Program-made: the position numbers and the translations under genes | Shown: piece by piece, positions 35,431 through 43,754 of the stretch | How the letters are laid out: the number at the start of each line of letters is the position of its first letter | Position numbering within the stretch: position 1 is the first letter of the stretch | Assembly (NCBI RefSeq): GCF_004352915.1 | Contig: NZ_SJSY01000074.1 | Location: 62,001-126,000, forward strand | DNA length: 64,000 nt | From: Flavobacterium zhairuonense | GTDB taxonomy: Bacteria > Bacteroidota > Bacteroidia > Flavobacteriales > Flavobacteriaceae | Reading direction: 5' to 3' | Notes under the pieces: generated by a model | Told to the model about the DNA's origin: nothing | Seen by the model: the letters and a program-made list of their open reading frames with translations, nothing else | Database searches by the model: none

Positions 35431-37308
35431 TTAGTCGTTAAATGGACGAACTTGTTTGATATATAAGTCTCTCTTTTCTCCAACAATTTTAAACTCAATA
35501 TCTACAGGATGAAATTGGTTTTTGCGCCAATATCGATACATTTTAGATTCGATTGTTTTGCTGACAGTGTACAATCGGTTCATTTCTTTTCGTGTCAATA
35601 ATGGTTCGTTATTGTTTAAATTTGAATTAGAAGTATAATCGATTTCAAAATCTTCATCGTCGTTTCCTTCATTGATATGATAGGCGGTAAATTGTTCGCA
35701 AACTTCTCCTTTTTCGGGTTTTACGACTGAATTTTCTCCTTTTTGAACATTGACTGTAAATCCGGGAAAATTTCTTCTAAATATATTCTTTGTAATTACA
35801 ACTCCATTGGCAACTTCTTCAGGAAATGAACGATGTACTAAAACGCCCATAGCAATATTTTGCTGATCGATTCCAAAAAGTTCTCTTTCGTTATACGAAG
35901 CTTCGTTCCATACACTAGCCCAGACTTGTTTGATCGCTTTTTCGAAACTTTTTATGCTATCGCCTAAAATTCCCGTTTTAGAATCATATAATCCGGCGCC
36001 ATTAAAATCATCCAAATCTTCTGCATTTGTTGATGATCTGAATCTGAAGTTTTTAAAAGAGGAATTTTTAAAAGTCTCATTTAGTTTTGCAATCAATTCC
36101 GGATCAATTTTTTCTGTTTTGATTGCTTCCCGAATTTCTTTCAGTTTTTTATTTATCCAAGCAGTTGAATCCTTTTTTGGATAATGCAGCAACTCATTTA
36201 TTAAGCCAGCAATTGATGGTTTCTGAATGTGTTTGGTATAATAATAAAAAGGAATTGCATGTGCATTTTCAGGAGTTTTAAAAGGTGTATCTTTAGAAAT
36301 GGCGATTAAATAAGCCATATTTTGTGCTTTGGAACCAATATAATTTACTCCTTTTTTGGGAATAGAGGAAAGATCAATAATATCAGTTACAGAATTGTCG
36401 ATTATTAGAATTTTCTTTTTAGAAGAATTTTTCTGAGCAATCTTTTTTGTTGTTTCTTTCAAATAAAAAGTGTCAATTTCGGTTTTGAATTCTACCTTTT
36501 TAGAAAGCAATCTTTTGATGTTGTTGTCTTTGTCAATGTTTTTATAGGCCATTATTGGTATCTTTCGGTTTTTGCCCAAAAGAACTAAGTGACTTAGCGG
36601 TGTTTGAAGTTCGTTTACAATTATGCCTTTTGCTTCGGGTAAAATGTTTGGAGTTCCGTCAAGAATAATAATTTCATCCGGATTAGGTTTTATTTTTTCT
36701 AAATCTTTTATTTTGTATTGTTTAAGAATTCCAATTGTAGAGCCACCAGCGACTTGCTGATAGGTTATTTCATTAAAAATATAATCTGATTTTACACAAG
36801 GAATTTTAAATTTTCCTTCTTGGAATAAGGCTATTTTCTCAGGATCATTGAGGTAAAATTTGAGATTGTTGCCAATAAAAGAACTGTTTTTTACTTGATT
36901 ATAAAACCACTCGATTTGTGACACTTTCATGTGGTCTGAAGCTGCGAGCTCAAAAATCCATTTCTCAGTTCCTTTGATGTGATTTAAATTTCCGAGCAGA
37001 TAATCTCTGTCTTTTTCATTGTCACTGTAATTTTCATTATTAAAGACTTCGATGTCTTTATCATAACCCAAATATTCAGTTGCAAATTGATAGTGATGTG
37101 AAATAAGTTGGCTGTTGAAATAGTACATTTTTTTCTTTCTCAAATCGTAAACAATTTTTACAGATTCGATATTAGAAAATTTATCAGATAGCGGTTTTCC
37201 TTTAAATGCTTTATATGCTTCGTAATCTTTTAGAGAAGATGAATAGCGCTGAGCGCTTAAAGTAGTAAGCGCGAACAGGAAAAATAAGCTGTAGATGTAT
37301 TTTTTCAT
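35431..37308 (-). CDS. Exported PEP/pyruvate-binding (PEP-synthase-like) protein
   Basis: The start at 37308 gives a signal peptide (MKKYIYSLFFLFALTTLSAQ); the in-frame ATG at 37338 adds ten residues in front. Residues about 210-280 resemble the swivelling PEP-utilizer domain (ILDGTPNILPEAKGIIV, then QTPLSHLVLLGKNRKIPIM with the phospho-His candidate). The ATP-grasp PEP/pyruvate-binding domain follows, with GSKAQNMAYL, FRFRSSTNAEDLDDFNGAGLYDS and the C-terminal DIEFKIVGEKRDLYIKQVRP. In PEP synthase and PPDK the ATP-grasp domain comes first, so the order is reversed. Export is also odd for an ATP-dependent enzyme. Function is unknown. Confidence 0.8.
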   Translation of the reverse strand: MKKYIYSLFFLFALTTLSAQRYSSSLKDYEAYKAFKGKPLSDKFSNIESVKIVYDLRKKKMYYFNSQLISHHYQFATEYLGYDKDIEVFNNENYSDNEKDRDYLLGNLNHIKGTEKWIFELAASDHMKVSQIEWFYNQVKNSSFIGNNLKFYLNDPEKIALFQEGKFKIPCVKSDYIFNEITYQQVAGGSTIGILKQYKIKDLEKIKPNPDEIIILDGTPNILPEAKGIIVNELQTPLSHLVLLGKNRKIPIMAYKNIDKDNNIKRLLSKKVEFKTEIDTFYLKETTKKIAQKNSSKKKILIIDNSVTDIIDLSSIPKKGVNYIGSKAQNMAYLIAISKDTPFKTPENAHAIPFYYYTKHIQKPSIAGLINELLHYPKKDSTAWINKKLKEIREAIKTEKIDPELIAKLNETFKNSSFKNFRFRSSTNAEDLDDFNGAGLYDSKTGILGDSIKSFEKAIKQVWASVWNEASYNERELFGIDQQNIAMGVLVHRSFPEEVANGVVITKNIFRRNFPGFTVNVQKGENSVVKPEKGEVCEQFTAYHINEGNDDEDFEIDYTSNSNLNNNEPLLTRKEMNRLYTVSKTIESKMYRYWRKNQFHPVDIEFKIVGEKRDLYIKQVRPFND

Positions 37309-37388
37309 GTTTTTGATTTGATGATTAAATGTACTCAAAAAAGTAATAAGTTTTATCTACCGCGGGATTGCTTAAAGTAATCAAAACG

Positions 37389-37422
37389 TTTGTAAAATTT
37401 TCTATTATTTGGTGTACCTTTG
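37389..37422 (+). promoter_or_regulatory. Predicted mnmA promoter
   Basis: TACCTTTG (37415-37422) matches TANNTTTG; TTTG at 37389-37392 lies 22 nt upstream. Transcription would start about 23 bp before the ATG at 37450. Confidence 0.6.
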
Positions 37423-37449
37423 CAACCTTGAAAAATTAAAGACTTTAAA

Positions 37450-38637
37450 ATGAAACGTGTAGTTGTTGGACTTTCTGGTGGAGTAGATTCTAGTGTTGCC
37501 GCTTATTTATTGCAACAGCAAGGATACGAAGTTATTGGCCTTTTTATGAAAAACTGGCATGATGATTCGGTTACTATTTCTAACGAATGTCCGTGGTTAG
37601 AAGATAGTAACGATGCTTTATTAGTAGCCGAAAAACTTGGAATACCGTTTCAAACTGTCGATTTAAGCGAAGAATACAAAGAGAAAATCGTTGATTATAT
37701 GTTCAACGAGTACGAAAAAGGAAGAACTCCAAATCCTGACGTGCTTTGTAATCGCGAAATCAAATTTGATGTTTTCATGAAAATTGCTTTAAGTCTTGGC
37801 GCTGATTATGTTGCAACGGGACATTATTGTCAAAAAAGCGAAATTGAAGTTGACGGAAAGCCCGTTTATCAATTGATTGCCGGAAATGATATCAATAAAG
37901 ATCAATCGTATTTTTTATGCCAATTGTCTCAAGAACAATTGTCAAAAGCATTGTTTCCAATTGGCGCTTTGACCAAACCAGAAGTTCGTGAAATCGCTGC
38001 TGAAATGGAATTGGTAACAGCGGAAAAGAAAGATTCTCAAGGATTATGTTTCATCGGGAAAGTTCGTTTGCCTGAATTTTTACAACAAAAATTACAGCCA
38101 AAAGAAGGCAAAATTGTTCAAATTGATAAAAACGATCCAATTTATAATGTTGAAGATACATCTGGATTATCTTTAGAAGAACAATTAAAAATAGAATCTA
38201 GAAAACTGAATTATCTTCCAACAATGGGCAAAGTGGTTGGAAAACATCAAGGTGCTCATTATTTTACAGTTGGCCAAAGAAAAGGTTTAAACGTTGGAGG
38301 AACTACAGATCCTTTGTTTGTAATTGCGACTGATGTTGATACCAATACTATTTATACAGGTTTATCAAGCAATCATCCTGGCTTGTTTAAAAAAGCTTTG
38401 TTTGTTGGGAATTCTGAAGTTCATTGGGTTCGTACAGATTTGACTTTAAAACCTGGCGAATCAAAGGAAGTGATGGCAAGAATTCGTTACCGCCAGCCTT
38501 TGCAAAAAGCTGTTTTACATCAATTTGAAGACGGAATGTATGTTCGTTTTGAAGAACCACAATCGGCAATTACTGAGGGTCAGTTTGTTGCGTGGTATTT
38601 AGATAATGAATTAGTTGGTTCGGGAGTAATTTCTTAG
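37450..38637 (+). CDS. mnmA: tRNA-specific 2-thiouridylase MnmA
   Basis: MnmA adds sulfur to U34 of certain tRNAs using ATP and a relay-borne persulfide. The protein (395 aa) shows the PP-loop motif [13 protein letters not shown] (residues 9-21), the first catalytic cysteine in [13 protein letters not shown], the second in SQGLCFIGK, and GHYC in the tRNA-binding part. Central and C-terminal beta domains follow ([26 protein letters not shown]). Length and motifs are typical. It is followed 46 bp later by the peptidase gene. Confidence 0.98.
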   Translation: MKRVVVGLSGGVDSSVAAYLLQQQGYEVIGLFMKNWHDDSVTISNECPWLEDSNDALLVAEKLGIPFQTVDLSEEYKEKIVDYMFNEYEKGRTPNPDVLCNREIKFDVFMKIALSLGADYVATGHYCQKSEIEVDGKPVYQLIAGNDINKDQSYFLCQLSQEQLSKALFPIGALTKPEVREIAAEMELVTAEKKDSQGLCFIGKVRLPEFLQQKLQPKEGKIVQIDKNDPIYNVEDTSGLSLEEQLKIESRKLNYLPTMGKVVGKHQGAHYFTVGQRKGLNVGGTTDPLFVIATDVDTNTIYTGLSSNHPGLFKKALFVGNSEVHWVRTDLTLKPGESKEVMARIRYRQPLQKAVLHQFEDGMYVRFEEPQSAITEGQFVAWYLDNELVGSGVIS

Positions 38638-38683
38638 CTTTATACTTTTTTATAAGAGATTTCTCTTTTTAAAAAAGTAAGTT

Positions 38684-40285
38684 ATGAGATACTATTTTTT
38701 CTTTTTTTTATTGCTCTTCACTTCGGCGATGTTTTCGCAGGAAGATGCATGGGTTTATTTTAAAGATAAACCAAGTTCGCAATCCTTCTTAGATAAACCT
38801 TCCGATATGCTGACACAGCGTTCTTTAACCAGAAGAACAGCTCAGAATATTGCATTAGATATTACCGATGTTCCTATTGAAAAAACATATCTTTCACAAA
38901 TAAAATCGAGCACAGGAATTACGGTTTTGGCCAAATCGAAATGGCTAAATGCACTTCATATTAGAGGAACTCAAACTAATATTTCGGCACTTAAATCATT
39001 ATCTTTTGTTGATAAAGTTGTTTTTACAAACAAAACTTTGAATACAGGAAAAAGAGTTAATGAAAATATTTCTGCTCGTACAAACGATAAGCTTAAAACA
39101 ACTATTGATTATGCTTACGGAAATTCCGCTAACCAAATCCAAATGCTTAACGGACAGACTTTACATAAACAAAATTATACAGGATCTGGAAAAATTATTG
39201 CGGTTTTAGATGCAGGTTTTCCGGGTGTAAATACAGCACAACCTTTTCAGAATCTTCAAACAAATAACAGAATTTTAGGCGGTTATGATTTTGTAAATCG
39301 AAATGCCAATTTTTATACTGGCGATGATCACGGAACATTAGTACTTTCAACTATGGGTGGCTACAAAGAGAACTCATTGGTTGGTACGGCACCAGATGCG
39401 TCATACTATTTGTTTATTACTGAAAACGATGCATCTGAAAATCCAATAGAGGAATCGCTTTGGGTTGAAGCAGCAGAAAAAGCAGACAGTCTTGGTGTTG
39501 ATATTATTACAACTTCGTTAGGTTATTTTGAGTTTGATAAAGCAGGTGAAAGCCATACTTATAGCGACATGAATGGAAGTACAACTTTTATTTCGCGCGG
39601 AGCTGAAATGGCTTTTAGTAAAGGAATAATTGTATTAGCTTCGGCAGGAAATGAAGGAAGAACTACTGAACCACATATTGGGGCTCCTGCTGATGCAGTT
39701 TCGGTTTTAGCTGTTGGTTCTGTCACTTCGGCAAAAGTAAAGTCTGATTTTAGTTCCATTGGGCCAAGTTTTGACAATCGGATTAAGCCAGATATTATGG
39801 CTCAGGGAACCGCAACAGTAATTTCAGATGCTTCGGGAAATATTGGCACTGCAAACGGAACATCGTTTTCATGTCCGGTTATGGCGGGAATGGTTGCGTG
39901 TCTATGGCAGGCCCTTCCAACAAAAACAAATAAAGAAATCAGGCAAATGATTTTGCAATCAGCTGATCGATATAGTGTTCCTGATAATAATTATGGTTAC
40001 GGAATTCCAAATTTTGGCGCAAATTTAGGAATTGATGATTTCGCTGTATCTTCGTCTTTCTCTGTATTTCCAAATCCGGCTAAAACAATGATTACTTTTT
40101 CGTTTTCGGAAGGAAATTATGATGCTTCTGTCGTTATTTATTCGGTTTTAGGACAAAAATTAATTGAAAAAAAAATCACAAATCAAAATCCATTTCTTTC
40201 TGTTGAAGCGTTAAACGGCGGTCTCTATTTTTATACTTTTGATGCCGACGGTTTACATAAGACAGGAAAGATAATTAAACAATAA
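38684..40285 (+). CDS. Subtilisin-like S8 serine peptidase with T9SS C-terminal domain
   Basis: This secreted peptidase has a signal peptide (MRYYFFFFLLLFTSAMFSQ), an I9-like propeptide region, and an S8 domain with the triad Asp in IAVLDAGFPG, His in DDHGTLVLSTMGG and Ser in NGTSFSCPVMAGM; the oxyanion Asn is in LASAGNEG. The last 75 residues (FSVFPNPAKTMITF ... GGLYFYTF ... TGKIIKQ) form a type A sorting domain for type IX secretion. It should therefore be surface-exposed or released. It is followed by the nitronate monooxygenase gene after 12 bp. Confidence 0.95.
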   Translation: MRYYFFFFLLLFTSAMFSQEDAWVYFKDKPSSQSFLDKPSDMLTQRSLTRRTAQNIALDITDVPIEKTYLSQIKSSTGITVLAKSKWLNALHIRGTQTNISALKSLSFVDKVVFTNKTLNTGKRVNENISARTNDKLKTTIDYAYGNSANQIQMLNGQTLHKQNYTGSGKIIAVLDAGFPGVNTAQPFQNLQTNNRILGGYDFVNRNANFYTGDDHGTLVLSTMGGYKENSLVGTAPDASYYLFITENDASENPIEESLWVEAAEKADSLGVDIITTSLGYFEFDKAGESHTYSDMNGSTTFISRGAEMAFSKGIIVLASAGNEGRTTEPHIGAPADAVSVLAVGSVTSAKVKSDFSSIGPSFDNRIKPDIMAQGTATVISDASGNIGTANGTSFSCPVMAGMVACLWQALPTKTNKEIRQMILQSADRYSVPDNNYGYGIPNFGANLGIDDFAVSSSFSVFPNPAKTMITFSFSEGNYDASVVIYSVLGQKLIEKKITNQNPFLSVEALNGGLYFYTFDADGLHKTGKIIKQ

Positions 40286-40297
40286 CAGCATATTTGC

Positions 40298-41242
40298 ATG
40301 AATAAAATTACACAGCTTTTTAATATAAAGTATCCCATAATTCAAGGCGGAATGATCTGGAACAGCGGTTATAAATTGGCTTCGGCGGTTAGTAATGCTG
40401 GTGGTTTGGGCCTGATAGGTGCAGGCTCAATGTATCCTGAAGTTTTGAGAGAACATATTCAAAAATGTAAAAAAGCTACTGATAAACCTTTTGGAGTCAA
40501 TATTCCAATGTTGTATCCAAATATTGAAGAAATCATGAATATTGTTGTTGAAGAAGGCGTGAAAATCGTGTTTACTTCGGCAGGAAATCCTAAAACGTGG
40601 ACTTCATTTTTGAAAGAAAAAGGAATTACCGTTGTGCATGTAGTCAGCAGCAGTACATTTGCTTTAAAAGCTCAAGATGCAGGTGTAGATGCAGTTGTAG
40701 CCGAAGGTTTTGAAGCAGGAGGACACAACGGACGTGAAGAAACTACAACATTGACTTTGATCCCGATGGTTAGGGAAAAAATTCAAATTCCGCTTATTGC
40801 AGCTGGTGGAATTGCCACAGGAAGAGGAATGTTGGCCGCAATGATTCTTGGTGCAGATGGTGTACAAGTAGGAAGTCGTTTTGCCGCATCAATTGAATCT
40901 TCGGCGCACAATAATTTCAAAGAAACAATAGTTAAGTTAAAAGAAGGCGATACGCATTTGACTTTGAAAGAATTAGCTCCTGTTAGATTGGTGAAAAATA
41001 AATTTTATCAAGATGTTCAGGATTTATACGAAAAATGCCCTTCAAAAGAAGAATTAATACAGCTTTTGGGAAGAGCAAGAGCTAAAAAAGGAATGTTTGA
41101 AGGCGATCTTGACGAAGGTGAACTTGAAATTGGACAAATTGCTGGACTGATTCATGAAATTTTGCCTGTAGAGCAAATTGTGCAACAAATGATAGCTGAA
41201 TTTGAGAAAGCAAGAAATGAAAAAGCTACATTTGAATTTTAA
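40298..41242 (+). CDS. Nitronate monooxygenase-like FMN enzyme
   Basis: This 314-aa FMN TIM-barrel enzyme belongs to the 2-nitropropane dioxygenase/nitronate monooxygenase family, close to FabK. Landmarks are YPIIQGGMIWNSGYKLASAVSNAG near the start (family hallmark IIQGGM), VVAEGFEAGGHNG with the likely catalytic His, PLIAAGGIATGRGM and LGADGVQVGSRFAAS for FMN phosphate binding. It may oxidise alkyl nitronates or act as an enoyl-ACP reductase; sequence alone does not settle this. It follows the peptidase gene with a 12-bp gap. Confidence 0.9.
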   Translation: MNKITQLFNIKYPIIQGGMIWNSGYKLASAVSNAGGLGLIGAGSMYPEVLREHIQKCKKATDKPFGVNIPMLYPNIEEIMNIVVEEGVKIVFTSAGNPKTWTSFLKEKGITVVHVVSSSTFALKAQDAGVDAVVAEGFEAGGHNGREETTTLTLIPMVREKIQIPLIAAGGIATGRGMLAAMILGADGVQVGSRFAASIESSAHNNFKETIVKLKEGDTHLTLKELAPVRLVKNKFYQDVQDLYEKCPSKEELIQLLGRARAKKGMFEGDLDEGELEIGQIAGLIHEILPVEQIVQQMIAEFEKARNEKATFEF

Positions 41243-41262
41243 TTTTAGGTAAGAAATATTTT

Positions 41263-41673
41263 ATGAATTTTATTCAGACTTCTATAGTAATATTGTTTTT
41301 TGTTTTTGGACTGCAAAAAGCCCAAAGCCAATCCTATCATTTTAAGACCTCAGGTTTTAGTGTTTTAGAGAAAAATGAAAGAGGGAAGTGGGGCGAATGG
41401 TCTAATCTTGATTTGGTGAATTTAAGTGTGGTTTTAGACACCAACAAACACCGAATTGTAGTGTATTCTCAAGAAATTCAGCTTTTTAATATTTTGGATT
41501 ATATCGAAAGAGAAGAAAACGAAACAGATATTACGTATTCTTTTATGTGTAAAGACAATGACGGGAAAGAATGCAAACTCTCAATTATAACCCGTAAAAA
41601 ACAAGATTTCAGAAAACAGCTTTATATTAACTACGACGACCATATTATTGTTTATAACATTTTTTCAGTATAG
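41263..41673 (+). CDS. Small secreted protein of unknown function
   Basis: This 136-aa protein has a signal peptide (MNFIQTSIVILFFVFGLQ, cleavage near SQS) and a beta-rich body with no motif I recognise. It lies 20 bp after the nitronate monooxygenase gene, so it is probably the last gene of that unit. Confidence 0.7.
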   Translation: MNFIQTSIVILFFVFGLQKAQSQSYHFKTSGFSVLEKNERGKWGEWSNLDLVNLSVVLDTNKHRIVVYSQEIQLFNILDYIEREENETDITYSFMCKDNDGKECKLSIITRKKQDFRKQLYINYDDHIIVYNIFSV

Positions 41674-41738
41674 ATTTGAATAATGTCATAAAATTATAAT
41701 TTTAAAGATTATACTAATTTATAATCCAATTTTGTGAT

Positions 41739-43664
41739 ATGAGAATTTCAAAAATTCATGTAAAAGAAGAAATTACCAAGACCAAAAATTTAGAAGAAAT
41801 TAATTTGATTAGAAAATCTTTAGGTCCGACAGTTGCTTTAGTAGGAAAAAATGGAGCCGGAAAATCAAGAATTTTGCATTTTGTTGAATCATATATACAG
41901 ACTATTAGCCCTATAGATTTTTTAAAAGACCACATCCTGCATTTGCCACAATCAATTACAAGAGGTCAAGAAAAAAATTTAATAAATGCCAAATCTGCGT
42001 TAAAGCTAATTAATAATAATATTAGTGATCAGCAAAATCAAGCTTATTTAATTCAAGCACAAAATTTTATAGGACCAATTTATCAAAATCTTCAAAGATT
42101 GGGTAAAGGGTTTGTTAAATTTGTTGATAATGATGATTTGAAAAACATCAAACTAAGTGTGAATAATGCCAAAAGTCTATCTTTTGAGCAGATTCTAAAT
42201 AATGAGCACTTAAAAAGTAATTTACCGCCAAATAATAATCAAAATAGTTTGTTAAATGAATTCACAGCGTTAAATACTCAATCTACGATAGAATATTTTA
42301 CAAAATTGACGCACGAAATCATTGGGGAGGAGTTTAATTTATATATCAAAAACAGAGATAATCCTCAAGTAATTATTGATGAAATCAAAAAACAAAAAGC
42401 TTTTCAATTATTTAGTCTGTTTCAAGATTATGTGAAAAAATTCTTAGGAAAGGAATTTTCATATCAACAAACGGCACAAGGGAATACTTTAAACAGTATT
42501 CTACATTATAATAACTTGCCATTCAATTTAGATCAGTTTTCGCCAGGACAAAAGACATTATTTGCCTATGCCATTTTATTTTTTTATTTAGACGTAAATT
42601 CTCAAACTAATATCCGAGATAGTATAATAATAATTGATGAGCCTGAAAAACATTTACATCCAGAGGCTCAAATAACGTTGATAAATGCGTTAAAAAGCAT
42701 TATTTCGAAATCTGGCCAACTTTGGATTGCTACTCATTCAGTTCATATTTTATCACATCTAGAATATGATGAAATTATGATGGTGAAAGACAATAAAATT
42801 ATACCACCATCAAGAACTACTCCAGGTAAATCGTTTAATGATCTTATGGGGCTTGATAATCATATTGATGAATTAATATGTTTTATAAATTCTATTTCTG
42901 AATGGGCATATGGAAACTTCATGACTCAATGTTTTAAAGAACCAGATGTAATTTTTGGTAATGATCCTAATGATCCTCAATTTAAATTGTTTAAAGAATT
43001 TATCGCGCAAAAAACTAAAATTAATTTGTTAGATTTTGGAGCAGGTAAAGGGAGAATTGGATACACCTTAAATGAAGATGAAGTCGTTTCTGAAAAAACA
43101 ATTTATTCTGCATTTGAACCTGATAAAGGAAATTATGAGATGTTAAATAATGTGCCTAATATTGAAAAAATTTACTCTTTACCAACCGAGATACCAGACA
43201 ATTATTTTGATTGTGTTTTATTGTGTAATGTATTACATGAAATTCACCCTCAAGAGTGGGAAGATTCTTTAAAAACTGCGAAGAGAGTATTGAAAGATGA
43301 TGGTTATCTATTAATAGTAGAAGATAGATATTTGCCGAAAGGTGAAAATGCACATCAATTCGGATATTTAATTTTAGGAGCGGAAGAGACGCAAATTTTA
43401 TTAAATACTGATGTAGTTTTAGAATTAAAGCTGGAAGAAGAAGAATTTAAAGAAAGAATTTTATTTAATGCATTTAAAAAGGATGATATCAATCCTGATA
43501 AAGATTCTATAGTTAATTCTATAAAAAAACTTAAAGAGAATTCTTTTTATAATTTGAAGTTATTAAGAAAGACTACACAAGATGCCAATCAAGGGAGAAG
43601 GTATGCAAATGAAACACAACTTTATATTAATTCTCAGCTTGCTTTAGAAGTTTTAAACCTCTAA
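41739..43664 (+). CDS. ABC/OLD-like AAA ATPase fused to a SAM-dependent methyltransferase
   Basis: The N-terminal half (residues 1-375) is a single-chain ABC-type ATPase. Walker A is GKNGAGKS (36-43), followed by a helical insertion (about 60-255), a signature-like FSPGQKTLF (267-275), Walker B IIIIDEPEKHLHP (296-308) and the H-loop ATHS (331-334). From about residue 425 there is a class I methyltransferase: motif I LLDFGAGKGRIGY (430-442), an acidic residue after strand 2 (Glu460), CNVLHEIHP (496-504) and DDGYLLIVEDRYL (520-532). It has no signal peptide or membrane segment. The ATPase resembles OLD/Septu/PARIS-type ATPases that sense phage, where a second domain is the effector. No partner gene is adjacent. 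No symbol is given because I do not know a named family with this fusion. Confidence 0.85.
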   Translation: MRISKIHVKEEITKTKNLEEINLIRKSLGPTVALVGKNGAGKSRILHFVESYIQTISPIDFLKDHILHLPQSITRGQEKNLINAKSALKLINNNISDQQNQAYLIQAQNFIGPIYQNLQRLGKGFVKFVDNDDLKNIKLSVNNAKSLSFEQILNNEHLKSNLPPNNNQNSLLNEFTALNTQSTIEYFTKLTHEIIGEEFNLYIKNRDNPQVIIDEIKKQKAFQLFSLFQDYVKKFLGKEFSYQQTAQGNTLNSILHYNNLPFNLDQFSPGQKTLFAYAILFFYLDVNSQTNIRDSIIIIDEPEKHLHPEAQITLINALKSIISKSGQLWIATHSVHILSHLEYDEIMMVKDNKIIPPSRTTPGKSFNDLMGLDNHIDELICFINSISEWAYGNFMTQCFKEPDVIFGNDPNDPQFKLFKEFIAQKTKINLLDFGAGKGRIGYTLNEDEVVSEKTIYSAFEPDKGNYEMLNNVPNIEKIYSLPTEIPDNYFDCVLLCNVLHEIHPQEWEDSLKTAKRVLKDDGYLLIVEDRYLPKGENAHQFGYLILGAEETQILLNTDVVLELKLEEEEFKERILFNAFKKDDINPDKDSIVNSIKKLKENSFYNLKLLRKTTQDANQGRRYANETQLYINSQLALEVLNL

Positions 43665-43700
43665 ATATGAATACATCCATATTAGATGGATTTTTAAAAC

Positions 43701-43737
43701 AAATCCGACAAATTTTAAATATGTCGGATTTAGTTTT
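43701..43737 (+). terminator. Terminator after the ATPase-methyltransferase gene
   Basis: AAATCCGACA (43701-43710) pairs exactly with TGTCGGATTT (43722-43731), followed by TAGTTTTTT. It also faces the convergent gene ending at 43755. Confidence 0.85.
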
Positions 43738-43754
43738 TTATATAATTCTAAAAT

